Shown piece by piece: positions 45,125-57,500 of a stretch of DNA of 64,000 nt; the first letter of the stretch is position 1; every line of letters starts with the position of its first letter. The notes under the pieces are model-generated. The model worked only from the letters and a program-made list of their open reading frames with translations. It had not been told where the DNA came from and ran no database searches. A program made the position numbers and the translations under genes. The DNA is from Dicyema japonicum (Eukaryota > Dicyemida > Rhombozoa > Dicyemidae). Location of the stretch: NCBI GenBank assembly GCA_011109175.1, contig RDEW01000025.1, positions 754,701-818,700 on the forward strand, in the 5' to 3' direction.

Positions 45125-46790
45125 CTCCAAGGTCTTCTGTTCCTTGCTAGGTCCATCAGTGAGTCCAGATCGTCACCAGATGCCAATGTTTTCTTCACGG
45201 CTTTCAGATCGTTTTGTAAAGAACAGGGTTAGGGTTAGGAAAATCAGTTTTTATTCAAAAACTCTAAACCGGAAAAAACGAATAATCATCAATGACGAAA
45301 ATGGCAAGACATTACTGAATACTGAAGAGCAAGCGGAGGTAATTGCAACACATTTCGAGAAACTTTTTAATGTGACTACAGCAATCCCTCCATTCAAAGG
45401 AAAGCCTAGACCCTTAAAAGAACCAATCTCAATTTTGGAAGTAAAAACAGCATGTCAAAAACTAAAAAATAACAAAAGCCCTGGACTAGATACGATAAAC
45501 CCAGAACTACTAAAATATGGCCCTGACTCTCTTTTTGAAAAAATCGCTACACTACTAAATGAAATGTTTTTAACTAACTCAACCCTACCCCTGGGAACGA
45601 GATTACTAATACCTGTACCGAAACCGAATAAACCCAAAGGACCGGTTGAAAACCTACGACCAATTATATTATCAAATTCTCTACGGAAAGTCTTAGCTAA
45701 CATTGTATTGGAACGAATAAAAGGACCCGCCTATGAATACCTACCCGAAAGTCAAAGTGGGTTCAGAGAAGGAAGATCAACAGCTGATGCAGTCTGGAGT
45801 CACAGATGGAGATGTGCAACACATCAAAGATATTGCAATGCCATCCACATTCTGAGAATAGATCTATCAAAAGCCTTTGACTCGGTTAACAGGAAAAAAT
45901 TGATGACAGTGCTGGAAGGGTTTATTGACGAATCGAGTCTAAGAATGATCCAAATCCTTCTATCTAACACAGAACTCCTTGTGAGAGTTGGAAAAACCTA
46001 CTCAAGAAAATTTGAAACAAACACAGGCACTCCTCAAGGAGACTCCCTCTCTCCCCTACTATTCACAATATACTTGGAAGCCGCTATGAGGGAACTGATA
46101 CCATTATATCAATGAAAAATAGAAGAAGTGATTTATGCTGATGATGTCGACTTAATTTCTGAAGACAAAGAACTCCTGGAGCATGTACTAGAAAAAGCAC
46201 CAGTTATACTTGAGAAATGGTTTCTCACCGTGAACGGGGAAAAAACAGAACGGACAGAGATAATACGAATGAACAACTCACTCGAAGAAAAATGGAGACA
46301 CATAAAGAAACTTGGCTCTCTACTAGGAGATAGCGAAGACATCATACGGAAAAAAACATTGGCAAATGCGGCATTACAAAGGCTGAAAAATCTTTGGCTA
46401 AAACGGAAAGGATATAACATAAAACAAAGGATTATGTTATACGACACTTTCATCAAACCAATTCTACTATACAACTCTGGGACCTGGGCCACCTCTAGAC
46501 CCATTTCACAGGAATCATCTAAGAAACATAACTGGAATGTCCTGGCCATCCAAAATCTCGCGGAATGGACTGTACAATAAGTGTGACTGTATACCATTAA
46601 GCCACGAGATCATTAACTCTCGTTGGAGACTTTTTGGACACGTCCTGAGATTGGACCCGATATCCCCTCCGAATATCGCAATGGAAGATTACTACTCCTC
46701 CAATGTAAAACGCTTTCGTGAAGACCGAGAACTACCCTCCCGGTCGTTCTACAAAACGATCTGAATGGAAACATTCTGCTTATCCAGTTG
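45125..46790 (+). mobile_element. LINE family A, best-preserved reverse transcriptase copy
   Basis: A long frame from about 45200 contains NDENGKTLLNTEEQAEVIAT, NKSPGLDTINPELLKYGPDS, PVENLRPIILSNSLRKVLAN, ESQSGFREGRSTADAVW, LRIDLSKAFDSVNRKKL and TPQGDSLSPLLFTIYLEAAM. A single in-frame TGA at 46113-46115 precedes VIYADDVDLISEDKELL and KLGSLLGDSEDI in the same frame. A frameshift near 46560 leads to SRWRLFGHVLRLDPISPPNI. The upstream endonuclease is absent. It is an insertion of moderate age. Confidence 0.85.
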
Positions 46791-46959
46791 TCTTAAAATA
46801 ATTGCGCGTAAAACGGTCCTGGAACCTTTCGTATTGCTTCCCTTTAGATTTACATCAATTATGTCGGCGGGAATCAATAGTTAGAATCGATAATTATCGG
46901 CAGTTTATTATCTTGAATTATTTATATTAAAATTTTTTAAAATAAAAAAAGAAGAAACA

Positions 46960-47660
46960 GCTAGCCTAGAGTCGTACAGCGGCTGCTAGGTTATTTCCTC
47001 TTGTCATTCTCAGCGTCAGAAAGGGCTCCATTGGCACTCTAATGTAGGTTGCAAGGGGCGAATGTATCGGTACAGGTGACGTCCCAAACAAGAGGTTTCC
47101 TGGCTTCAAAGGGAAATATAATCATCTTATCGGATCGTTTCCCGACACTTTTGCAAAGGACGACTGGTTCGAGCATAGAAGAGTGTCCGCCAGCGTCCAA
47201 AACTTTGTTCAAGGCCATGTGTCTGGGAAATGCTCACAATCTTTATGCAGGAGAGTGGGTGCAGGCTAAAACAATCAATCTGGTCTCCGCATCGACACAT
47301 ACTTTTTATCTGAGTCGTAATGAAATCCCAATACGGACGCATTCATCATCAAGAAAAGCAACCAAAACTCCATTAGAAATGGCGTTGAGGCAGGCTCCAC
47401 TTTCGGAAGCGTCTCCGACAACAAACAAGATCGGCGGTGTTGGTTAGATGACACCAGCTGATCTTCAAATCACTTTCGGCATCGTCTAGATCCAGTTGAG
47501 AGTTCAAGGAAGATGGGGAAAACAGATAGGTACTACTCCAGGCTTCACGTGCATAACCGACGTCCTGGTTAGTATAGAGTTCGGAAAGGGAGTGTTCTTC
47601 ACAAGGATGTTCAGCGGTTTTATATTGGACTGGTGTAAAAATCAATATTTTTTCCACTAA
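46960..47660 (-). mobile_element. LINE family D C-terminal fragment
   Basis: Minus strand: RSDKMIIFPFEARKPLVWDV then TCTDTFAPCNL near 47040-47150, the family D endonuclease signature. Upstream, ALNKVLDAGGHSSM-like residues and open frames continue to 47657. Frameshifted. Confidence 0.65.
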
Positions 47661-47769
47661 AAGTTAATTCTTCAACCATATAATATACCCTTGTGTAGTT
47701 TTTCTTTCATTTCTTTAAAAATGTTTTGTTTTTTTTGGGATTCAACGTGCACTGAGACTCTCTAATAGG

Positions 47770-48050
47770 AATCTACTCAAGTCGTCGTTACAAGCTGGTT
47801 CAGCAGCGAGTACTGCTGAAGGTTTAAAAAAAGGAAGTACCACGGCATCGTGGACCGGTTCGTTTTCCAGCCGATCTCCGTTAAAACGTCTGACGTTATT
47901 GGCTCGAGCACGTCTGAGTTTATCAGGTTAATCGGACGGCTTGCGGGGAAGCGGAAGGTTAAACCTAGAATGACGCGATGGTTTTTCCAGAACATTGGGC
48001 TAGCAATTATGAGAGGTAACTCCCATTGTAGGCTCAATGTCTACAGGTCA
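47770..48050 (+). mobile_element. LINE family D extreme C-terminus
   Basis: Plus strand frame FVFQPISVKTSDVIGSSTSE, FIRLIGRLAGKRKVKPRMT, FFQNIGLAIMRGNSHC. This is the final family D region (F.PI.VET, then a QR/RGN end). It directly precedes another family D piece in the same direction. Confidence 0.55.
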
Positions 48051-48052
48051 TA

Positions 48053-48540
48053 ATGGAGACCTGTCATAACAACTTACTTCAAATAATTATTAAGTGCAGG
48101 ACGATTCCCAAGACACAAGGCGATCAACGGAATTGTCAAGCGAGCCCTGTAGTCTGCGGGATGCCCCGTCACTTGAACATGTTGGCCTGGACAGAGGAGA
48201 TGGAAAACGTCCTGACGGAAGAGGGGAAACCTTTGGTCTGGGACGCTACTTGTGTCGACACACTTTGCCCGTCCAACATTGTCGGGAGCGCTGTAGACAC
48301 ACTGTATGCCGCGGAAAATACGATGAGGGCAAATGAGAAGGAATACGAAGCGCTACGCGACAGATTCGCGTTTTATCCGATTGTGATCTAGACAACTGGA
48401 GGAATAAGTGGAACAAAGCATCGCTTCCTAAAGGAACTTGGACGCTTAGCTACACTAAAAAGCCTTCTCCAGTTGATATCTGTTGCAATCGTGAGAGGCA
48501 ACGCAACATCGGGGTCCACTTTGGATGGATGGCTGTGTTA
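48053..48540 (+). mobile_element. LINE family D C-terminal fragment
   Basis: Plus strand: MPRHLNMLAWTEEMENVLTE, GKPLVWDATCVDTLCPSNIV, TLYAAENTMRANEKEYEALR, then FYPIVI and, after a break, a RGNATSGSTLDGW-type end near 48500. It is a relative of 15190-15445. Confidence 0.65.
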
Positions 48541-48766
48541 ATTAATTATCTTAATTATAATTATTTTAAATTGTATATTAATAATCAATAAATTCTATAA
48601 TTGATAAAGCAATAAATCCATATTAACTTTCCAAGCAACTAAATATTGAAATCAATATAGAAAATTATTTGCTAATGTGCAGACAACTATAATTGATTAC
48701 CAATAGTACGTAGTCTGACAATATGTATAACCAAATCAAATACGATATTTCTTAGTGATTGCCCTT
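48541..48766. other. AT-rich upstream region of nuclear receptor gene
   Basis: Short AT-rich gap between the LINE fragment and the receptor start. It probably contains the promoter; no specific site is recognised. Confidence 0.35.
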
Positions 48767-50061
48767 ATGGATATTAAAATTAGTGATGATAACAGTTTAT
48801 AGTTATTTAACCGCAGACATTATGAATGATCACACATGTTCCTCAAACTACATTGGGTCACATATTTGTGAGGTCTGTGGGGACGCGGCAACTGGATATC
48901 ACTATAGAAAGTTAACCTGTGAAGGATGTAAAGTCAAAATAACATTAATTTTGTATGATTTAGGGTTTCTTCCGGCGGACTATTCAACGAAATATAAAAT
49001 ATAGCTGTAAATGGGAGAAAAAGTGTATTGTTGACAAAAATACTCGAAATCAATGCCAGGAATGTCGTTTTCAGAAATGTCTCAGAGTTGGAATGGCCAA
49101 AACCTGTTCTTATGCTTATTATTTATGTTCAGTGGTTTTGAGTGAGCCTCAGAGAGTGGCCAAACGAAAGCTTATTGAAGAAAATAGGCAAAAGAAGAAA
49201 AATTGTTTACTCCCAAATTCTCCTTCTCGTAGAATAATCGTGGTTCCTTACTGTGATCAACAAAAATTATTCAGAATAACAGAGGCTTACGAAACTCTCT
49301 TTCTTCCAATCCTTGAAGACACGGATCACATTAAAATCATTACCTCCCACGAATTTAAACTAAACTATCCCACTTCCAGAGTGACATTCTATATTTCTGA
49401 CGACAATAAAAACTGGAGTTACATTCTACAGGCAATGACTCAAGCAATACATAGACTGATTCCCTTCTCCAGAACTCTTCAGGGATTCAAAGATGTATTG
49501 ATATGGTAATTTCAGTTTACCCTAAGGGATCAAAAAACTTTATTACAGCATAGCTGTCTAGAAGCGATCTTGTTGTGTTTTTCCAAAACTATAATTGCGG
49601 GGAAAACTGGATTTCCTTACCCGACGGAGTTAAAATCATGAAAAACTCAATGAAGGAAGAAGATAACAAACTTATAATAAACCAAATGTTTGAGGGAGCC
49701 CAATCTCTCGTAAACTTTAACTTGGATAATCATCAGATCGCTCTTTTAATGTGTATTTTAATATATCAGAGAGGTTATCCTTATTATAATGGTAGACCTG
49801 TCGCATGTTAGTGTACAAGAACCTAATAGACTGTTAAAGGAAATTGAAAAATATCACAAAATGTATGGGAATTTAGAAAAATATAATAATTTGGAGATTA
49901 AATATGAAACTATCGCTCAGAAATTGACAAGTATTAGCAGAATATCCTACAAAATGTTGGAAAAAATATTTGTTTTGCGTTGTAGTGACATTCTTGATAT
50001 TCCGCAAATATTTATGGAGTGTGCCAAAATAGCTAATATGTCAAAAATGGGGAATTCATGA
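48767..50061 (+). CDS. nuclear receptor, thyroid-hormone-receptor-like
   Basis: Ligand-regulated or orphan transcription factor. Introns at 48795-48816 (22), 48933-48963 (31), 49106-49132 (27) and 49495-49515 (21). From ATG 48767 the two-finger DNA-binding domain reads [57 protein letters not shown]. The P-box EGCKG and the hinge string [16 protein letters not shown] point to the thyroid receptor group of NR1. The ligand-binding domain is recognisable ([45 protein letters not shown]) but diverged and short, and no clear AF-2 helix is seen. Single-base frame steps occur near 49560 and 49802, cause unresolved. The DBD assignment is firm; TR orthology is likely; hormone binding cannot be claimed. 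Confidence 0.88.
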
Positions 50062-50079
50062 TGTCAATATTAATAAACT

Positions 50080-51090
50080 AAAAACACTTTTATTGTCAAA
50101 AAAGAACTATCCAGAGTAACTTTTTCCACGTGTCCTTGTTTCTGCTTCTAGCGAACTCTTACTAATATCCTCTTGCACTTAGGTTGCACAAGTGGATTCG
50201 CATGATGTGCGTCAAGGGAAGCGCTCTCAAGGGTTCTCTTGAGTATAGTTGTTTGTATATTAATGAGGATATTTATATCCACTTTCAACTCCCTTAAGTA
50301 CCCCCCTGAGGAATTTAGTAACGATACAATCTTATGTCATCACATAAGGAATAACATGAACTTTGCACCGATCCATTATCTTCAGTTCGTTTGAAGAGTG
50401 TACTTCCGCTTCTTCTCCACTGTTTGCAAACGTTCTTTGCGAGTATACACATTTCTATGATAGTTATGACAACTTATTATAAAGCACAATATCTGGCTAT
50501 TTCCAGAGAAAAAGTTCTTGTCTTTTAGGAAAGTCATAATTGCCTCATTTTCTTGACAAAGGCCACAATGTAGGTGGATCCGTCACGTTGTTGGGAAACT
50601 TCCGTAGAGCTTTGTGATTGTTGATCGACATCTTCAATCTTTTCTAGGTTCTTCTTCGCCAAATCAGTTCTCCATGCGGCGCAGCTGTAGCTGAAGGTTG
50701 GTGCAATGTATTGGTTGTATAAAGGACGTAGTACGGAGCTATATGATTTCTTATAGTTTACATGAGGTTATTTAAAAGTCATAAGGGAGTCTGAATATGA
50801 CCCCTAAAAATTCTGACTTTATTTTTTCAAGGGATTTGTTCTCCTTTATGGATTTTAAATAGTCAGAGTTGGTAAGTCTTATACTAGAATTAAATATTGT
50901 AATATATACTTCTCAGCGCTTTTGGATAACGAGTTTGACTCCAGCCATTTGTTTAGTTGGTCGCTTAGGCCTTGAAAATACCAAGAGGTCCTCGATTATA
51001 TCACTCCCACATGTCATAATCACGGTATTTTCACTGATTCGAGGTGACAAGTCACACAGAAATAGGAAAATGAAGTTATGTCCACAATGA
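50080..51090 (-). mobile_element. Jockey-like LINE fragment
   Basis: Minus strand: LCDLSPRISENTVIMTCGSD, IIEDLLVFSRPKRPTKQMAG, KSEFLGVIFRL and VLRPLYNQYIAPTFSYSCAA then WRTDLAKKNLEKIED. This covers the end of the reverse transcriptase and the region beyond it. The rest down to 50080 is presumably the 3' part. Stops present. Confidence 0.65.
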
Positions 51091-51300
51091 TAGGTTGTGA
51101 TGAAAATGGAAGAGGGTGGACCTATGTCGCCACCTCTCTTCTGAAGCCTGTAATAGACTATTGGAGGATGGATTTGGTCTGCACAAGCAAACGTTCTCCC
51201 TTATGTTCCTTCCTTGGATTAATTACTTGGGACTGTTTGTGGAGGACTTACCAAAGATTGTAACCCTGGGGTTAATAAATAATCAATAAATAAATTATTA
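51091..51300 (-). mobile_element. retroelement scrap shared with 62.15-62.23 kb
   Basis: On the minus strand, GGGAGAACGTTTGCTTGTGC and ATCCATCCTCCAATAG match 62165-62215 on the plus strand, where R4-like coding remnants follow. The plus-strand right edge carries GGGGTTAATAAATAATCAAT, a LINE-type tail, so two elements may be joined. It ends about 25 nt before the ZNHIT2 start codon. Confidence 0.5.
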
Positions 51301-51324
51301 AATTAATTAATTATTCAAATTAAA

Positions 51325-52480
51325 ATGGATTCTGTTTGTTTGATGTTAGTCGTGTTATATTATTTAAAGTTGTAATAAGAACATAGCAAAATACACATGT
51401 CCTCGTTGTAACGTTCAATATTGTGGATCAGATTGTTATAAATCTCCCCAACATATTAAATGTTCTGAAGAATTTTATCAAAAATGCGTATTTGACGAAC
51501 TAAAACTTCAATCGAAAGATCCTAAAATAGAATGGAAGACACACCAATTACTTCAAAAATACAAAGAGGACATCGAGAAGGTTGTATTCTACTAATTTAG
51601 ATTACCAATTTTTATTAACGACAATAGATGGGAAGGGTTGACTTTGGTTATTACGATAAGCATATTTAGATGATTCAGAGACAGTATGTCCAAACTAACT
51701 ACCGACGAAGTTAAAGAATTTGTGGAAATGTTGAAAGAGAAAATATTAATATATAATCCTTGGTGGAAGAACGCAGTTTTGGTTGACTCTCTCCCTCAAA
51801 TAATAGAATCTATTAGGCCCTTCCATCTAATTTGCGCTGTTTAATTAACTTTATTATTATTAGAGTCCCCCATCTGATGGTATTTCTGCTCAGGTTGTTG
51901 CTGTTTTGACTGCCTATGTTATTATTATGAGATTTTACAATGGAGAACCTGACTTTTTAGAGTCTGCTAAGGTTGATGATTGACTGATGTTAGATTATAT
52001 GTGATGCCTGTCCAGCCCTATTTGCAAACTCTAACAAAAAAGTTAATATTGCGGATGCCTTCCATTCTTCCCTATCTGGGATTTGTGCAAATAACAAGGA
52101 CATTGAGTTTATTAGTAATATAAAAGTCGGAATTGGGAGGGATTTGTTATGTCTCCTCCCCTGTAATAACTCTGATCACTGTCTCAGAGGACTTTCTCAC
52201 GTTTATAGAATATTCGATAATATTAAATCGTATAAATCATGTCAAAGAAGAATATATTTTTTGTTATGTTGGTATTATCATTTGGCGTCGATGTGTTGGG
52301 AAAGGATAGGGTTGTACTATATAATAATATTGGTTTTATTATTTATTATTAATAGAGTCTATGGAATCTCAATATTGTGATTTTAATGAGAGAAAGGAAG
52401 TAATGGAGGAGTCTATGGGGAAATCTGATAATATTAAGGATAATACTATTATACGTTTGCTCAATCGTAATTTTAGTTAA
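51325..52480 (+). CDS. ZNHIT2: HIT-type zinc-finger protein, ZNHIT2-like
   Basis: Cofactor of the R2TP/RUVBL chaperone system, linked to U5 snRNP assembly in mammals. ATG 51325, then a 25-nt intron (51344-51368) joins MDSVCLI to CNKNIAKYTCPRCNVQYCGS. The treble-clef zf-HIT ligands (CxxC, CxxC, YC, CY, H, C) are complete: CYKSPQHIKCSEEFYQKCVF. Later exons give LTTDEVKEFVEMLKEK, IYNPWWKNAVLVDSLPQII, then after introns near 51837-51861 (25) and 51976-51997 (22) SPPSDGISAQVVAVLTAYVI, ADAFHSSLSGICANNKD and CQRRIYFLLCWYYHL. Junctions around 51580-51690 and the last exon after 52310 are unresolved, so the C-terminus is approximate. Confidence 0.8.
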
Positions 52481-52689
52481 TTTTGATTTTAATAATTTTG
52501 TATGTGTTTACCATTTAATAATTGCATTTTAATTATATAAGTCGCACGCAGTGTGAGAAACCATGCACTACGAACAACCAATCATGTGTCAATCAATAGT
52601 AGCGCAGCTGTCTGATTGTAAAATCATACAAGGCCCATATTCATAGAATATGCTTTTTAATTTTATTGAAACCTAAATTTTTTTTAAAC

Positions 52690-53180
52690 CTAAATTAAAT
52701 ATATGATTTTTAAGCATCTTCAAAACCAGATTTGTTTTTTAATGTTCTTGTTATGGCAAACTTGAGTATACATCAATAACAGTGAGCATCTATTTGTATT
52801 CATCATTGACAGAATAAAATCTTTTCAGATCAATAAGATCTAGTTCAAACCTTTCATTTGGTTTCAACGCTATGATATGATGTTCTTCATCACTTATCTA
52901 TTAAATATTAAAAAATTACGCAAAAAACACACTTTTAAAGGAGTAAAAAACTTACAGATTTAACTGGAATTAATTACGCTCCAGATAACACTTCTTTTAA
53001 CGTGGAAGTAGTGCTTTTGCGGAAATCCTCCATTTTATTCATTCCAAGATGAGCCTGGTTATGGAGTACTGAGATAAAAAATTCATCTCTTTTTCATTGT
53101 CCGTACAAATCGCAAGCCTGTGATTTCCATTCGGATCTCTAGCTACATTTTGTCGTTAATCAACATGATTTTTTTTGATT
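52690..53180 (-). mobile_element. Ginger/KRBA2-like transposon fragment, second subfamily
   Basis: Minus strand: QAHLGMNKMEDFRKSTTSTL (H2C2 finger), then an intron of about 58 nt (GTAAGTTTTTTACTCC to TTTAATAG), then DEEHHIIALKPNERFELDLI and QMLTVIDVYS. The intron lies at the same place as the 24-nt intron of the 28.7 kb copy. Truncated and degraded. Confidence 0.65.
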
Positions 53181-53184
53181 TTTT

Positions 53185-53855
53185 ATAAGAGTCAGAATTT
53201 ATTATCTTTGTTGGGAATTGTAATTGCCTGGTCTTCAAGGATGTGTTCGATTATTTGATGTTCATCTGAACATTTTACGTGACCTCTGTATGCAGGCATC
53301 CTTAGATTTACGAATATTTTCGCGAAAGTTCTATTATATTTTTGGCTACGTCACACCACGCTATAATTGGCCACGCTACTATCGAATGGCGTTTCGTGAT
53401 ATTGATTGACACATGATTAGTTGCTCTTAGTTCATGGTTGCTTACACTGCACACGACATAACAACAGTAATTCTTGGTAGATCAGTGCACATGGATCGCC
53501 TCCATAGCGATCACCATATAGATTTACAAGACTACTTGAACAGAATTTGACGATTGGCTTTTCGCTATGCCTTTCTTCCCAAACTTGCAAAAAATCTTAT
53601 GAAATATTATGTGTCGATCAGTTAAAACATTTTTGTTCTGCGTCTCAAACTGTGCTCCGCAACAGAACCTTATACTACCTTCTTCACTCCCCTTGGTGTA
53701 AGCAAGTCTATTAAATTGATGTGTCCAACCCTTGTTTGTGTGTCTGAAGATGTCTCTGCAATTTACCTCAAGCACCTCAGGCTTTGATTGTGTTATTGAG
53801 TTTATATAACTACTCAATCAACTCCCATACATTACCAAATATATAAAGAACACCT
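53185..53855. other. unassigned frames, probably transposon debris
   Basis: Two open frames are present, plus 53224-53409 (RLFDVHLNILRDLCMQASLD) and minus 53524-53817 (EVNCRDIFRHTNKGWTHQF). Neither matches a family I know. No convincing splicing links them to other exons. Confidence 0.2.
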
Positions 53856-53859
53856 TGAT

Positions 53860-54545
53860 TACACCAATCCATCCTCCTATCGCCCGTATCCATAATGCAC
53901 CTTGTCAAAAGTGCTGGAATCTGGAATTGATGTTAATCCCCCCTGTTCTGCCAATGCCTGAATTTCAGAGCAGGCCGTTTTACAATGACTCATTTTGGAT
54001 CCGTACCTCAGTTCATCACAGACGGCTTTAACATGAAAACACTGACGACTTAATTATCGCCCAAAGAGATAGGTCTCCTTCCGTTGTTGTGGGGATGTTC
54101 AGTTTCACCTCAGCCAGGTTTGTTACTAGCTATCCGCAAATGGGTTGTCAGTATCTGGATCAAGTATCACTTCAACTCTTCACTACGGACATGGGATTTT
54201 AGAATGGACTCGAGCTTTGGAGACAGCCCTATTCCATCTACACGAATCCAGAAGATCTTGGAGTAATTTATGACTCTTTAATAACGTTTTCCAGTCGCAC
54301 AGAGGAAGAATTAACCAATGGGCTTCGAAAATGTAATGTTCTAAATGCTATCATAAGAAAGATTCCACTTCGACCTGTAACTTCTACCAGAAAACTCTAT
54401 CTTCAAGTTATTGTGCCGACAATTGAATATGCTTGTTCTGTCTGGAGATTTTCCCCCCAATATAATTCCTCTGCAGACACAAAAGAAAGCACTTCAGGAG
54501 TGCAGTTGGTTCGCTGGCAGAACACTCAAAGAGAGTTCGGGAGCT
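53860..54545 (+). mobile_element. LINE family B (CR1/Jockey-like) degraded fragment
   Basis: Plus-strand remnants in the family order: NPSSYRPYP near 53865, QAVLQ.LILDPYLSSSQTAL, then LTNGLRKCNVLNAIIRKIPL and RKLYLQVIVPTIEYACSVWR near 54300-54450. It stops where the better preserved family B copy begins. Confidence 0.65.
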
Positions 54546-54589
54546 ATTGGAGGCAAGGGTCTTGGGAATTTAAATCAATAATAAATATC

Positions 54590-57500
54590 TAGGTCAGCAT
54601 TTTGAAAAATGTCGACTTGCTTTGTTATTTGGGAATTCTTTTTTTTGGAATGTTAGCGTGGTGTCATGTGGCTCACCAGAAACGGTGTCACTCATTCCAA
54701 AATGGAACGAAAAGAGCCAACAGCTTCTCCCCACCGTCCGGTGGTCCTCTCATCTCCTGTGTCTTCGACCCTGTCTGGTGTCCCCATTTATCCAGACTTT
54801 TGATTCTTCTATGTGGGGACGTCGAAACCAATCCTGGTCCATGGAGAGATTTTACAATTATACAACTGAATACGAATGGGATCAGAAAGAACATCTTTGA
54901 ACTCCAGGCACTCCTCCGCGAAAATGAGGCTGACCTCGCTTTAATACAGGAGTCCAAGCTATCTCCCTCCATACCAACACCCTCTTTTCCCGGATACACA
55001 GTGATCCGTAAAGATCGTCAGGGAGGACGCGGAGGAGGACTACTTACTATTATAAAGAACGATATTCCTTTTATGGATACAACTCAACGAACCTCAGAGC
55101 TTCTTGGCTCCGACAAGACTTTGGAGCAGATTACTGTCAAAATCGAGTTATTCCCGTCCTTTTGGATCCATTTGGCTAATTTATATATTCCTCCACAAGG
55201 ATCGTGTCCGTCATCTTACACCCCTGATTTATCACGCATTTCAACATTGAAAAATCTACTGTTATGTGGGGATCTTAATGCACGACATCCAGTTTGGCTC
55301 ACTTCCCAATCCTCTGATAACCGAGGAGAACTCATTGCAAATTATCTTCCTGACCTGATTATACTGAACAACCCTAACTCACATACGAGGACCCCATTAA
55401 GGATGACTGATAGCTGCACATCCCCCGACTTAACACTATGCTCACCTTCTCTGGCTGGACTCATTTCCTGGAACGTCTTTTACGGCTTCTCCAGTGACCA
55501 CAATCCAATCCTTCTAAAACTGAGAGGTCTTCGACGATACAGGAGACGGCCGGCGGAATCAAAAAGATTCAAGGATTATACGAAGGTTGACTGGTCTGGT
55601 TTCAGTAACCTTGTGGATAAATTCTTGGCCCGGAGATTATCCTCCCCAATACGCTCTATTGATGAGGCCGCAGAAATTATCAGCGCTGCCATTCAGAAAG
55701 CTGACCATATTTTTATTCCTATATCGTCATACAAGAAGTTTATTCCTACCCTCAGCTCTTATACAATAAGTCTTATAAAACAAAGAGACCGGCTGAAGAG
55801 ATGCCATCTGTTGGACATGAAGTCTTTGACAGCCCTCAGACAACTGAATAAAAGGATCTGTCAGAGCATAAAAGAACACAAGGACAAGAGATGGCAGCAT
55901 CTAGTTAACCACCTCGACAGGAAAAGTACATCCCGACATTTCTGGAAAACTCTTAAACAAGTCAAGTCGGAGCTGGATGATGCAGACGGAACCGGAAAGT
56001 CTTCTCCTGAACACTTATGCCACCTACATCCTAACACCTTATGAAACATTACGCTGGAATTAGCTTCAAACCATTCTCGAAACACCTGGACATTAAGGTG
56101 CGTGCCCATAAACCGAAGAAGGAACCTTACACGAAACATTCACAGATGACCAAGTCTTGGATGAGATCACCAGATTAAAGAGCTCACGGGCGTGCGGGCC
56201 TGACAAAGTATCCTCTATTCACCTAAAACACCTAAGCCACTACGCAATTGGCTACCTCACGCATATATACAACTGTCCATTAACTATAATATTATTCCCA
56301 AGATTTGGAAGAATTCTATCATCAGACCGATATTGAAGGCTGGGAAACCAGAGACAGAACCTGCATCCTACAGGCCTATTTCCGTTACCAGCACACTGTC
56401 AAAAATTATGGAGAAACTTGTATTATCAGTCATTATTCCGTATCTTCCGCGTCCTATATTTCAACATGGTTTCCTCCGCGGTAGGTCCACCGCTACATAC
56501 TTGGCAACTTTATCGCAGTTCATTGCCGACGGTTTTAACACTCATCCCTGCCTCACAAACGCACAATCTTGGTTTCTATTGACATCAACAAAGCCTTTGA
56601 CACTGTTTCGAGGAAAATCCTGGTTGGAAAAATATTTTCTACTAATATTCGTCCGAATGTGAAATTATGGCTGGCCAACTTTTTGTCTGGAAGACGTGGA
56701 AGAGTAGTCAGTGGTGATCTCAGATCTAGATCACGATTACTACCGAACGGGGTACCCCAGGGGTCTCCACTTTCACCAATTCTATTCAACCTATTCCTAC
56801 ACGACCTACCTAATGATGGAGACGAAGATTCCCTGCTATTATCCTACGCAGACGATGTAGTCATTGCAATACGGAACCGCTCGACGCAAGTCGCATCCCT
56901 TAAAACTCAGACAAAATTGAACACTCTCCACGATTGGATTGTTGGCAATCGACTTACGATTTCTGTCACCAAGTCTATCTGTTCCACATTCACGACGGAC
57001 CGTCGTTCCAAGGATGAACCGAGTATTTTCATTGGTTCCACTCGGATTCCAGTGACAAGGTCCACCCCTGTCCTTGGAGTCAAGTACGACAGCCTTCTCA
57101 ATTTCAACTCCCACGCAACAGACATGATCACCAGGGGCCTCCAGAAAGTTAACGTTATACACGCCCTTGTTCGGAGGACCACGAGGAACATGGACTTTTC
57201 CGTCTCTACCAACAAACAATCGCGCCTACCATTGAGTATGCCTCCGTTGCATGGAGATTCGGGCTATAGGAGTCTATGGTCGAAAGAATCAACTCGATAT
57301 ACCGGAAAACAATCAGTATGTTTTGCCCACGTTATGGATCAACAGTTGACCTACTACTCATGGAAGCTATGATCCGTAGTCGTGGCTCCGGATTTCTTCG
57401 CCTCTGTGAAGAAGATGGAAATCCGCTTCGCCTGATTTTTTCCATAGCAAGAGAAAACCGATTGGATAAGAAATTCCCTCGATCGGATTCCTCTGCAAGA

